Shown one piece after another: positions 8,456 through 14,846 of a DNA stretch of 17,338 nucleotides. The translations under genes and the position numbers were made by a program. The stretch is from Bacteroidota bacterium (GTDB lineage Bacteria; Bacteroidota; Bacteroidia; B-17B0; Aurantibacillaceae). Every line of letters begins with the position of its first letter. The stretch's first letter is position 1. The DNA lies in NCBI GenBank assembly GCA_023433205.1, contig JAEZDS010000184.1, forward strand, positions 1 through 17,338. Direction: 5' to 3'. The notes beneath the pieces are model-generated. The model worked only from the letters and a program-made list of their open reading frames with translations. It ran no database searches and had not been told where the DNA came from.

Positions 8456-9610
8456 TCAATAATACGTATAACTAAACTTGCTCTCCTCAAACTTATCGGG
8501 ATTTTCCGCATCTCCAACGGGCGTAGTCCTTGTGCGGATTATCAGTCCTTTTTCGTTGTACCAGATCTGTTCGCGGGAATTGTCCTGCAGTTGTTCCGTG
8601 AGCTGTCCTTTGTTATTGTAGGTAAACCGGTACTTTTTTCCGTAATGCGCTTTTTCCACCATCCTGCCCTTTGAATCGAACACCTGTTTAATTTTCCACT
8701 CCCTTTCACCCTCAAGTTCTCCATTCAGCAATGCCATAATCAGTTTCGGTGAATAGTATCCATACGAAAACTGCTCCGGGTGCCGGGAGTAGTATTGCAT
8801 GACTGCATCCATATAATCTATTTCACCGTATTCAATGAGCCGGCCTTTTTCGTCGCCCTGGTAATAGCGGGTTTTGATTTCTTCAGCAACTTCGAGCCTG
8901 CCAAGGACTTCATAATTTACCTCGTGCTCATAACGGCAGTTGTTTTTCATATAGATCCGGTGCAATGTCTTTTTACCTCTTTTTCGCCCTTTTTCGTCCG
9001 TCTTCCCCGGTTCATAGGTGTAACTGATGCGGTAGATGTCATCGCCCGCTATGCTGTCAAGCGTGTACGTCATCTCAATGATCTTGTCTCTATAATAATT
9101 GGTGGTTTCAGTGCGTGTTTTATCCTTGCTGTCGTACACGATCTTCGACTCCTTGTCTTTTTCAGTCACAACCTTTCCATCGTGCTCATAGGATTTTTCA
9201 ATCAATAGCAGTCGTCCTTTGCTGTCGTAGGTGTACGTTGTTGATTCGGATATCCTGGTTGTATCGCGTGTATCAAACCGGGTGAGCTTAACGAGCCTGC
9301 CGTTGCTGTACTCGTTTCTGAACCGGCCGCTGCCTGCGTATTCGCTCAGTCGGCCCTGCCGGTCAAAAAAATACGTGCCGGCGTTGTAGGTGTAGGTGGG
9401 ACGCGTGACCTGCTGGGTGACTGAACGCACACCTTTTTCCTTGATGCCTGCATTTAACACGGAATCTGTCCAGAAACTCGGCGCGCCGTCGAATATGGCC
9501 TGTGCCCTGGGATAGGTCAGTTGGGCAGCCGCCCGGAGCACCGTAGCGAACAGCAACAGGGTATAGAGAGTTGAACGCATTCTGGAAATGAACGAAATTA
9601 ATGAAACCAT
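8456..9610 (-). CDS. Exported YD/RHS-like repeat protein (paralogue B)
   Basis: Protein of 384 residues. The signal peptide core (STLYTLLLFATVLRAAAQ) is better matched by the second Met at 9580 than by the first at 9610; both starts are possible. The mature part is a series of degenerate YD/RHS-like strands: YFFDRQGRLSEY, TYTYDSKGRLLLIE, QVFDSKGRMVEK, RFTYNNKGQLTEQLQ and IWYNEKGLIIRTR. RHS-like strands of this kind wrap into beta-sheets or shells, but no toxin or autoprotease core is present. It follows its paralogue by 28 nt, so the two are probably one transcript. Similarity is clearest in the C-terminal third, where GQLTEQLQ is matched by GQVTEQLQ. Function is unknown. Confidence 0.85.
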   Translation of the reverse strand: MVSLISFISRMRSTLYTLLLFATVLRAAAQLTYPRAQAIFDGAPSFWTDSVLNAGIKEKGVRSVTQQVTRPTYTYNAGTYFFDRQGRLSEYAGSGRFRNEYSNGRLVKLTRFDTRDTTRISESTTYTYDSKGRLLLIEKSYEHDGKVVTEKDKESKIVYDSKDKTRTETTNYYRDKIIEMTYTLDSIAGDDIYRISYTYEPGKTDEKGRKRGKKTLHRIYMKNNCRYEHEVNYEVLGRLEVAEEIKTRYYQGDEKGRLIEYGEIDYMDAVMQYYSRHPEQFSYGYYSPKLIMALLNGELEGEREWKIKQVFDSKGRMVEKAHYGKKYRFTYNNKGQLTEQLQDNSREQIWYNEKGLIIRTRTTPVGDAENPDKFEESKFSYTYY

Positions 9611-9638
9611 TTAAATTCTGCGTTCCAACCTGCATTTT

Positions 9639-10808
9639 TCAGAAGTAGGAGTAATGATAGCTGTACTCAACAACGTGTGTGATATTTTTTTTGTCCGTGG
9701 GACGCCAGGTGGATATGGTGGCACTGCTTACAAGTCCTTTGTTATTGTACTTTAACTTCGTCCTGGTGCTGTCGAATTTTTCGTTTTCCTGTAGCTGCTC
9801 AGTCACCTGCCCCTTTTTGTTGTATGTGAAGGAATAACGTGTGTCCCCGACAACTCTTTGTGCCTCCCTGCCTTTCTTATCGTAGGTGATCACCAACTCA
9901 GGTTCCTTCCGGCCCTGTATTTTCAGATCGAAAAATGCCTGGACAAAGGAAGGGGAAAAGAAACCCGGCATATAGTCTTCCGGATTTTCCTGGGCGAAAT
10001 CCATGAAGGCTTCATCGTAACTGATCGACCCGAACCCGGTGATCCTGCCTTTTCCATCAAACTGCGTGTAACGGGTGTTTATTTCACGTACCGTTTCCTC
10101 GCTCCCGAATGAATTATATGTAAGCACATCATAATACCCGCAACCGTTAAGGGTATATGTGCGGGTTACCGTTTTTGTTCCGAATTTCTTTCCCGGGGCA
10201 TCCATCATTTCCGGACTGTATTCGTATATGATATCAAACCTGAACTTTCCTGAAACACTGTCGTGCCCCACACTCACTGATGCCGGTTGTGGCCGGTAGT
10301 CAATATATCTTTTGTATTCAATGTGATTCCTTCCCTTGTCATCGGCTCTGTATCTTGCTTCTATTGATGGCCCCTCCAATACCTTACCGCCGTACACCTG
10401 CCCTTTTTCTTCCTTCAGCAACCGGTTCTGATCGTCGAACGTCCGCGTTTTCCAAAATTCGACCTTCGTGGTATCATAGTGTTCATAGGTTCTCTCGCGC
10501 ACGATCTGACCGGCTTCGTTGTACACGAATTGTTTCCGGTTGAACCCGTTTCCATGGCGGGTATTGATCTCGGTCACCCTTCCTTTCCTGTCGAACAGGT
10601 AAAAACCGTTGTTAACACGGGTACTGTCCTTCACAAATTCGGTGACCATCCTCACCTGGTTTGTTCTGACCCGCTCGCGGAGAACCGTGTCATAAAAAAA
10701 AGAACTGATCCCCGAGAATTGGGCCTTCATGTCGGGCATAGCGAGAAAGAGTAAACCGATCGCAAAAAATGTTCTTTGTGAGAAGGACAATACTATCAGG
10801 TAGTTCAT
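9639..10808 (-). CDS. Exported YD/RHS-like repeat protein (paralogue A)
   Basis: First gene of a tandem paralogous pair. The frame is open to an ATG at 10859, but the signal peptide (MNYLIVLSF...MKAQ) begins at the Met at 10808. The longer form would put about 17 extra residues before it, so I chose 10808 (389 residues). YD/RHS-like strands include FYLFDRKGRVTEI, QFVYNEAGQIVRE, VITYDKKGREAQR, SFTYNKKGQVTEQLQ and KLKYNNKGLVSSA. The paralogue shares the same strand order, including the segment with PGFFSP here and YGYYSP there. There is no T9SS tail and no known catalytic motif. The promoter region upstream (10809-11020) shows no clear TAnnTTTG. Confidence 0.83.
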   Translation of the reverse strand: MNYLIVLSFSQRTFFAIGLLFLAMPDMKAQFSGISSFFYDTVLRERVRTNQVRMVTEFVKDSTRVNNGFYLFDRKGRVTEINTRHGNGFNRKQFVYNEAGQIVRERTYEHYDTTKVEFWKTRTFDDQNRLLKEEKGQVYGGKVLEGPSIEARYRADDKGRNHIEYKRYIDYRPQPASVSVGHDSVSGKFRFDIIYEYSPEMMDAPGKKFGTKTVTRTYTLNGCGYYDVLTYNSFGSEETVREINTRYTQFDGKGRITGFGSISYDEAFMDFAQENPEDYMPGFFSPSFVQAFFDLKIQGRKEPELVITYDKKGREAQRVVGDTRYSFTYNKKGQVTEQLQENEKFDSTRTKLKYNNKGLVSSATISTWRPTDKKNITHVVEYSYHYSYF

Positions 10809-10859
10809 TTTCGGTACGAGAAGATTGTGATTATACATGCGTTCTGTAAAGATCGGCAT

Positions 10860-11266
10860 AAAAAGGGTAGGGTGAAAAGCGAACGATCCAGTCTTTCGTT
10901 CAACTAGTCGCTGCGATTGGTTGGTGGTTACAATCCTTAGGGCACCTTACATGTAACGCCATCTAAAGGATCAGAAATATTTTCTTTTGAATATGCACCA
11001 GAGAATGAGAGATTACATTTTTTCTATTATAACTGCCACATCGTAATATATTTTCTACTATAACTGTCAAATGCTAAATATTATCTATTATAACTGCCCA
11101 GGACACAAAAATTTTCGATATAAGGGCAGCGACCCCCGGGATAATATCCGTTGCCAGACCGTGAATGGAAAATCAACTATTGGTATCAACGAGTAATTCA
11201 ATTCCCGGTAAATCATTTTCAGACGGTCCAAATGAGAATTGTGCTGTCGCCCCTTTCATTGTCTGA
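10860..11266. other. 407-bp intergenic region at the boundary of the accessory island
   Basis: It lies between the paralogue pair and the AbiE operon. The middle holds the phased repeat array described separately (11021-11128). An open frame runs from about 11151 into the 3' end of the AbiEii gene on the opposite strand; it looks like a chance frame. No clear terminator for the AbiE operon was seen here. Confidence 0.45.
11021..11128 (+). repeat. Phased ~30-bp direct repeats
   Basis: Three good copies of an 18-mer read TTTCTATTATAACTGCCA (11021-11038), TTTCTACTATAACTGTCA (11052-11069) and TATCTATTATAACTGCCC (11082-11099). A fourth, degraded copy (TTTCGATATAAGGGCA) lies near 11113-11128. The TATAA cores start at 11028, 11059, 11089 and 11119, so the period is 30-31 bp, close to three helical turns. 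Spacers of about 12-13 nt differ. This is too short and regular for a normal CRISPR array and no cas gene is near. Possible readings are a protein-binding array or the multi-repeat end of a lost IS21-type element. Confidence 0.65.
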
Positions 11267-12082
11267 TTACTTTTTAATCGCTTTTTCAAACTTTTTCCAG
11301 TGTTTTCCCAATGCGCGCCAAACCTCCGAAAAATCAGGTATCTCATTCATCTGTGATGATAAGTGATCTTTCCAATGAATTTGAAAAGTTTTTTCTTTTT
11401 TGGTAAGCTCTTCAATAAATTTCACTGGATCCTTTTTTTTGAATCTGGCTTTTTCCATGAAAGTATGAATGTAATCCTGGATGTCCTCTCCATGTATCTC
11501 GAAAAGGTACCATAGGTCATAAATATCACGTGGCGCCGTTCGTTGCATTAGCGAGCGCATTTTCTCAGAAATTATTTCAGATATAGTATAACACAATGTT
11601 TCGTGGGCTGATAAGTCCGTATAAGAGTGGAGTATTTTCCTGTTTTCAGGAGAGTGACACATTAATTCATCTGAAGCAATATCAACTTTAATGTCTTTGT
11701 TTGCTCCCGTACCACCCAGGGGACCGATATAAGTTAGATAGAAATTGTAATTCCCGGTAGTGTGTGTGAAATCATCCTTAATAGCCAATCTTATTCTTGA
11801 CTTTTCCAAGATCCAGTCAAGAACTTTCTGAAAGTGAGTTTTTATTTGTGTTGAATCAAACTCTTTTCCAATGTAAGTGAAATCAAGGTCTTCAGAAAAA
11901 CGATAATCTTCAAAGTAGGCTTTCTTCAATACGGTACCGCCTTTGAATGCAAGGCTCGACTTTAGAATCTCATTTTCAGAAATACCATACAGAACCCAGG
12001 ATATCACGTAATCCTTTTCAATCTGGGTATCTCTCACCCCGGCACGTCCTGCGATGGAATTTATTTCACCAGGCTTGATCAT
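11267..12082 (-). CDS. abiEii: AbiEii-type nucleotidyltransferase toxin
   Basis: Toxin of a type IV toxin-antitoxin pair, 271 residues. Nucleotidyltransferase motif I is visible as FKGGTVLKKA (residues 46-55, with GGT at 48-50) followed by RFSEDLDF (61-68), giving the metal-binding pair Asp65 and Asp67. A further KVDI (Asp134), and EKMRSLMQR with PRDIYDLW (about 173-191), match the later conserved blocks of the AbiEii/AbiGii family. Members of this family transfer nucleotides, in characterised cases to tRNA, and stop growth during phage infection; the exact substrate here is inferred. The start lies 2 nt after the stop of the AbiEi gene, so translation is coupled. The length is normal and all key residues are present, so it is expected to be active. 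Confidence 0.92.
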   Translation of the reverse strand: MIKPGEINSIAGRAGVRDTQIEKDYVISWVLYGISENEILKSSLAFKGGTVLKKAYFEDYRFSEDLDFTYIGKEFDSTQIKTHFQKVLDWILEKSRIRLAIKDDFTHTTGNYNFYLTYIGPLGGTGANKDIKVDIASDELMCHSPENRKILHSYTDLSAHETLCYTISEIISEKMRSLMQRTAPRDIYDLWYLFEIHGEDIQDYIHTFMEKARFKKKDPVKFIEELTKKEKTFQIHWKDHLSSQMNEIPDFSEVWRALGKHWKKFEKAIKK

Positions 12083-12084
12083 AC

Positions 12085-12906
12085 TTATGTATGTATGGCA
12101 TTGAGTGAGTATTCAATGTTAATATTATCAATTATTCGCCATTGCGAGTGCGTCCGCCCTTTTTTAGAAATGGTCGGGTCTAATGGCGCATAAGAGTTAG
12201 TTAATTTCCCGGCCAATTTTCTTCTTAAATCAGGGAACATTTGAAGATTCTCTAAAATAAATCCTAATCTTTTATTTACGACTTGAGTTTTGAACCGTGA
12301 GACGTAGTCGTCTAGCTTTTTTTCGTCAATTCGATCTTTACTTTTCGAAATCGCCCTCACTATTTCTGTGATACCGCCAGCGTAACCTGGCTTATATAAA
12401 GAATCGATAAGCGTTTTTTCCAAATCACTGCAATATACCTTATTAAAATCGTCGATCCAGTATTCCTTATATCCGAAGAAGTGTTTATCGTTAAGTGTCA
12501 CAAATTCAAACCTTACTTTTTTTATTTGCCTCTTTTTTGGCAAAATTCTTTTCTTCGTAACGATCTGTTCTATCATCGAAGGTTGCGTTACAAGACCATG
12601 AATATCAAGTGCGCTATAAAATCCGATATAATAAACATGAGGGTTCGATAACGCTGCGGCTGTCAGATGCCAGTTCGGAAAATAGTGTTTGCTATCTTGT
12701 TCAAACGGAATAATATTGTAAAGCCCGCCAGTTATTCTCAATAAAAGTCCTTTTTTAACCATCACACTTAATTGCTTCCTGATCGCCTCCGGTGACGAGT
12801 TGGGCAAATGAATTTCCACGTCACTTATGGTAAAGAACAGTTTGTCTTCTTTGATCAGGTTTTGTAAGAGCAGCGACGCATTAACTGAGACGCTTTTAGC
12901 TTTCAT
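12085..12906 (-). CDS. abiEi: AbiEi-type antitoxin and repressor
   Basis: Antitoxin of the AbiE type IV system, 273 residues, first gene of the operon. The N-terminal part (about 10-65) is a winged helix-turn-helix: FTISDVEIHL, then PEAIRKQLSVMVKKGLLLRITGG with the wing GLY. The middle has the family block YYIGFYSALDIHGL, with a basic stretch (KKRILPKKRQIKK) and KTLIDSLYKPGYAGG further on, typical of AbiEi antitoxins. In characterised systems AbiEi represses its own promoter by binding inverted repeats and counteracts the toxin without stable binding. An upstream inverted repeat fits this (see operator). ATG at 12906 directly precedes the helix-turn-helix region. Confidence 0.9.
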   Translation of the reverse strand: MKAKSVSVNASLLLQNLIKEDKLFFTISDVEIHLPNSSPEAIRKQLSVMVKKGLLLRITGGLYNIIPFEQDSKHYFPNWHLTAAALSNPHVYYIGFYSALDIHGLVTQPSMIEQIVTKKRILPKKRQIKKVRFEFVTLNDKHFFGYKEYWIDDFNKVYCSDLEKTLIDSLYKPGYAGGITEIVRAISKSKDRIDEKKLDDYVSRFKTQVVNKRLGFILENLQMFPDLRRKLAGKLTNSYAPLDPTISKKGRTHSQWRIIDNINIEYSLNAIHT

Positions 12907-12931
12907 GTTTAAAAAGTGATTAATTAGGTCA

Positions 12932-12939
12932 CAAATATA
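12932..12939 (-). promoter_or_regulatory. Candidate -7 element of the AbiE operon
   Basis: On the minus strand TATATTTG fits TAnnTTTG exactly and lies 25 nt before the ATG of the antitoxin gene, giving a short leader. No clear -33 TTTG was found at the right distance. Confidence 0.45.
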
Positions 12940-12975
12940 ACATAAATAGTACGAATATTGCTATTTTAATGGTTT

Positions 12976-12994
12976 TGTGAGCAAATCGCTCACA
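12976..12994. promoter_or_regulatory. Inverted repeat, candidate AbiEi operator
   Basis: TGTGAGC-AAATC-GCTCACA is a perfect 7-bp inverted repeat with a 5-nt spacer. It lies about 40 nt upstream of the -7 element of the AbiE operon. AbiEi proteins are known to bind inverted repeats upstream of their operons, so this is a likely operator; binding is inferred. Confidence 0.45.
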
Positions 12995-13136
12995 TTATTA
13001 ACATAAAAGGTGTAGAAGAGCAAGAATGATGATTTTGGGCCATCTACCTGGATGGCGCGCGACCTTCACGCGCCGCTGAAAGGCCTGACGTAGTATCGTA
13101 CGCTATTTTTCGAAAGCCTTGATTTTTTGCCTACTT
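12995..13136. other. Unassigned stretch with a GC-rich hairpin
   Basis: Between the AbiE operator and a pseudogene. GGCGCG (13054-13059) pairs with CGCGCC (13069-13074) across a 9-nt loop, in a locally GC-rich patch of an AT-rich region. There is no T tract after it. No open frame of note was seen; it may be a junction between unrelated segments. Confidence 0.35.
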
Positions 13137-13401
13137 TTTATCAGCTACAAGCAAAACTTCTGGGGCGACAAATTTAAAACTGATGTTGAAATCACTAATA
13201 AAGCCACAGTTGCAACGTACAAGGATGCTATCGTCAAAGTCACCTTCTATTCAAAAACAAAGACCATCTTAGGCAGTTAAAAATATACAGTCTATTAAAC
13301 CTTCCCACCACATTCAACCAAAAAAAGTGAGACTTAACATAAACATCATCAATAATGTTAATTCCATAGGTGTAGATATTGCAGGTGCTGCACCATTTTG
13401 A
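13137..13401 (+). pseudogene. Decayed C-terminus of a conserved hypothetical protein
   Basis: Coding-like sequence begins near 13137 in one frame (FISYKQNFWGDKFK..., then VKVTFYSKTKTILGS) and meets TAA at 13278. After a KYTVY stretch it meets a second TAA at 13296-13298, then continues as TFPPHSTKK. After a run of seven A's (about 13320-13326) the frame shifts by one and continues as VRLNINIINNVNSIGVDIAG to TGA at 13399-13401. The two stops and the shift are each followed by protein-like sequence, so this is one broken gene of which about 85 codons remain. The 5' part is missing. Function unknown; the composition suggests a beta-rich protein. Confidence 0.6.
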
Positions 13402-13549
13402 CTACTGAAGGGAGGCTTATCTGGGAATCTGTTTTTGCAATCTCATCACATCAGATAAAAAAATTTACTATTTTCATGCGGTATTTAACGAAGCAGGTCA
13501 CACAAGGTTCTATTTTCTGCTTTTGCGAACTAAAAGATACTTATTATAA

Positions 13550-13885
13550 AACTGGGAATGGCTTATCTGTCTCAGCATCTTTTGGTATAGTTGCGAAAAT
13601 AACACCACTGAACCTTCGAAGCCCTCCAAGCCCGATTGCGAAGTAAAGAGATATGGTACTACAACAGTTTCAAACAGTTCAACAAATCCTTATGAATTAT
13701 ATATAGATGGCGTTTTGGAAATGGAGATCTCTGGCAACACAATTACTGAAAAAATAAGAATCAATGAGGGAAACAACCGAGAACTTTATGTTAAGCAGGT
13801 GAGTGGGTATTTGTTGTTCCCCACAGAAAGGACGAAGAAACTTAATGTACTTAGCTGTTCTGATTACAGCTGGCAAATACCTTGA
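13550..13885 (+). pseudogene. Lipoprotein-like gene lacking a usable start
   Basis: The frame is open from 13550 to TGA at 13883-13885, 111 residues. It reads as a short hydrophobic segment (LICLSIFWYSC), a lipobox-like Cys, a low-complexity linker (TTEPSKPSKPD), then a compact domain with TVSNSSTNPYELYIDG, an EMEISGNTI strand, NNRELYVKQVSGYLLFP and a final CSDYSWQIP. The pattern is that of a small outer-surface lipoprotein of Bacteroidota. There is no ATG, GTG or TTG before the Cys in this frame. An ATG at 13558 is in another frame and stops after ten residues, so a 1-nt indel in the signal peptide is the simplest explanation. The function is unknown. Confidence 0.55.
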
Positions 13886-13901
13886 GGCAAACAATAAAAC
13901 G

Positions 13902-13955
13902 ACAGCCCGAGACCAGCGCCGTTTTCAGGACATTTCGCGGTCAGGGGCGGGCTGT
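13902..13955. other. Long imperfect hairpin in a GC-rich block
   Basis: ACAGCCCG (13902-13909) pairs perfectly with CGGGCTGT (13948-13955). Inside, GACC (13911-13914) pairs with GGTC (13939-13942) and GCG (13916-13918) with CGC (13936-13938), giving about 15 bp broken only by small bulges. GC-rich sequence continues to about 14030. The block sits between a lipoprotein-like pseudogene and the AT-rich hip promoter. It may be a structured RNA, a recombination or attachment site, or the end of a lost element. An open frame spans it, but its sequence does not look like protein. Confidence 0.45.
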
Positions 13956-14063
13956 ACCCCGGTGGGCTTCAGAGCGGGCCTGTGTGCTGCACGTCCCATG
14001 ACAAACGCAAGCCAGCGCTTTTACGTCAGTTTATCAAGATTATTTTAATTCCTTGTCACACAA

Positions 14064-14164
14064 CTATATGCAAATACATATAATTAAGCGCTAAATTTCA
14101 ATTTTATATATAAAAGCATATAATTTGCGTATATTTGTAGTAATCGATGCAAACGCATATAATT
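14064..14164. promoter_or_regulatory. Repeated operator-like sites upstream of the hip operon
   Basis: CATATAATT occurs three times in the same orientation, at 14076-14084, 14117-14125 and 14156-14164, spaced 41 and 39 bp (about four helical turns). The first is part of a perfect inverted repeat, TATATG-CAAATA-CATATA (14064-14081). The third follows ATGC-AAAC-GCAT. HipB proteins repress their operons by binding several spaced palindromes, so these are likely HipB operators. They flank the candidate promoter at 14130. Confidence 0.5.
14130..14137 (+). promoter_or_regulatory. Candidate -7 element of the hip operon
   Basis: TATATTTG matches TAnnTTTG exactly and lies between the second and third operator-like sites. 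It would give a leader of about 150 nt before the hipB ATG. No -33 TTTG is evident at the right distance. Confidence 0.45.
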
Positions 14165-14292
14165 GGTGCACGCCTTATCGTTGGCGGCTACTCGAAAAAT
14201 CCTCATTTACTTCTTGTAAATTCCGGTTTTTCACGTCTTGCCGCCCTGGCCACTTGAATTCTTGAGCGCCACTTTAAAATAATCAGTAAAAA

Positions 14293-14517
14293 ATGAAAAG
14301 CTTAGCACAATTCGTCAAAGAAAAAAGAAAGGAAGCCGCTCTCACGCAGGAAGACTTTGCTGCCAGGGCTGGTGTCGCTCTTACTGTTATACGAAAAATA
14401 GAACAAGGGAAGGAGAACGTGAACCTTGCAAAAGTAAATCATGTCCTTAAAATGTTTGGACATCTATTAGTTCCGGTGTCTAAAAAGGAAGTATTATCTG
14501 CAAATTCTAAAAAATGA
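14293..14517 (+). CDS. hipB: HipB-like helix-turn-helix antitoxin/repressor
   Basis: Small protein of 74 residues, almost entirely an HTH_3 (Xre/Cro) domain: LAQFVKEKRKEAALTQEDFA, then ARAGVALTVIRKIEQGK, then a LAKVNHVLKMFGH helix. In HipBA and HipBST modules HipB binds palindromes upstream and represses the operon together with the kinase complex. Repeated palindromic sites upstream support that role here. Its stop overlaps the next start as ATGA, so it is translationally coupled. The short C-terminal tail (LSANSKK) follows the domain directly. Activity is inferred from family and position. Confidence 0.9.
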   Translation: MKSLAQFVKEKRKEAALTQEDFAARAGVALTVIRKIEQGKENVNLAKVNHVLKMFGHLLVPVSKKEVLSANSKK

Positions 14518-14846
14518 GAAAGGCTGAAATATATTACAAGGATGTATTAGCCGGTATTTTAACCGAGACTGATGACGGAGAATATTTATACGAATACGAC
14601 AAAAAATACATTAAAAAGTATCCAAAACAATTTCTCACTTTTTCCATGCCGGTAAATGAAACAGTTTATCAAACAAACAGGTTATTTCCTTTTTTCGAAG
14701 GCCTGATCCCTGAAGGATGGTTGCTGGATATTGCTTCAAAAAACTGGAGGATCAATCCGAACGATCGAATGGGTTTACTTCTGGCTTGTTGCCGTAACTG
14801 TATAGGAGCTGTTAGTGTCATACCAATAAAAGCCGGAGATGAATAA
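14514..14846 (+). CDS. hipS: HipS-like protein (separate HipA N-terminal subdomain)
   Basis: Protein of 110 residues equal to the N-terminal subdomain 1 of HipA (the Couple_hipA family). The signature is LFPFFEGLIPEGWLLD near residues 57-72, followed by DRMGLLLACCRN and CIGAVSVIP. In single-chain HipA this domain is fused to the kinase; here it is a separate gene, as in the tripartite HipBST system described in enteropathogenic Escherichia coli, where HipS acts as the antitoxin by blocking the HipT kinase. Whether the roles are the same here is inferred. It overlaps hipB by 4 nt and the kinase gene by 8 nt, so all three are made in concert. Confidence 0.85.
   Translation: MRKAEIYYKDVLAGILTETDDGEYLYEYDKKYIKKYPKQFLTFSMPVNETVYQTNRLFPFFEGLIPEGWLLDIASKNWRINPNDRMGLLLACCRNCIGAVSVIPIKAGDE

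Noticed and set aside
11021..11128. CRISPR array
   Set aside because: Repeats are 18 bp with only 12-13 nt between them, there are few copies and no cas genes.
11151..11366. 71-residue plus-strand open frame
   Set aside because: It begins with TTG and runs into the AbiEii gene on the other strand.
13076..13093. Second HNH remnant, because GCTGAAAGGCCTGA also occurs in the HNH gene near 16,700
   Set aside because: Only about 17 bases match and the flanking translation is unlike an HNH core, so chance is likely.
13398..13646. 82-residue plus-strand open frame
   Set aside because: It overlaps the better-supported lipoprotein-like frame and its own sequence is not protein-like.
13803..14048. 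81-residue plus-strand open frame over the GC-rich block
   Set aside because: It starts inside the lipoprotein-like frame and crosses the hairpin; the composition follows the GC-rich DNA rather than a protein.
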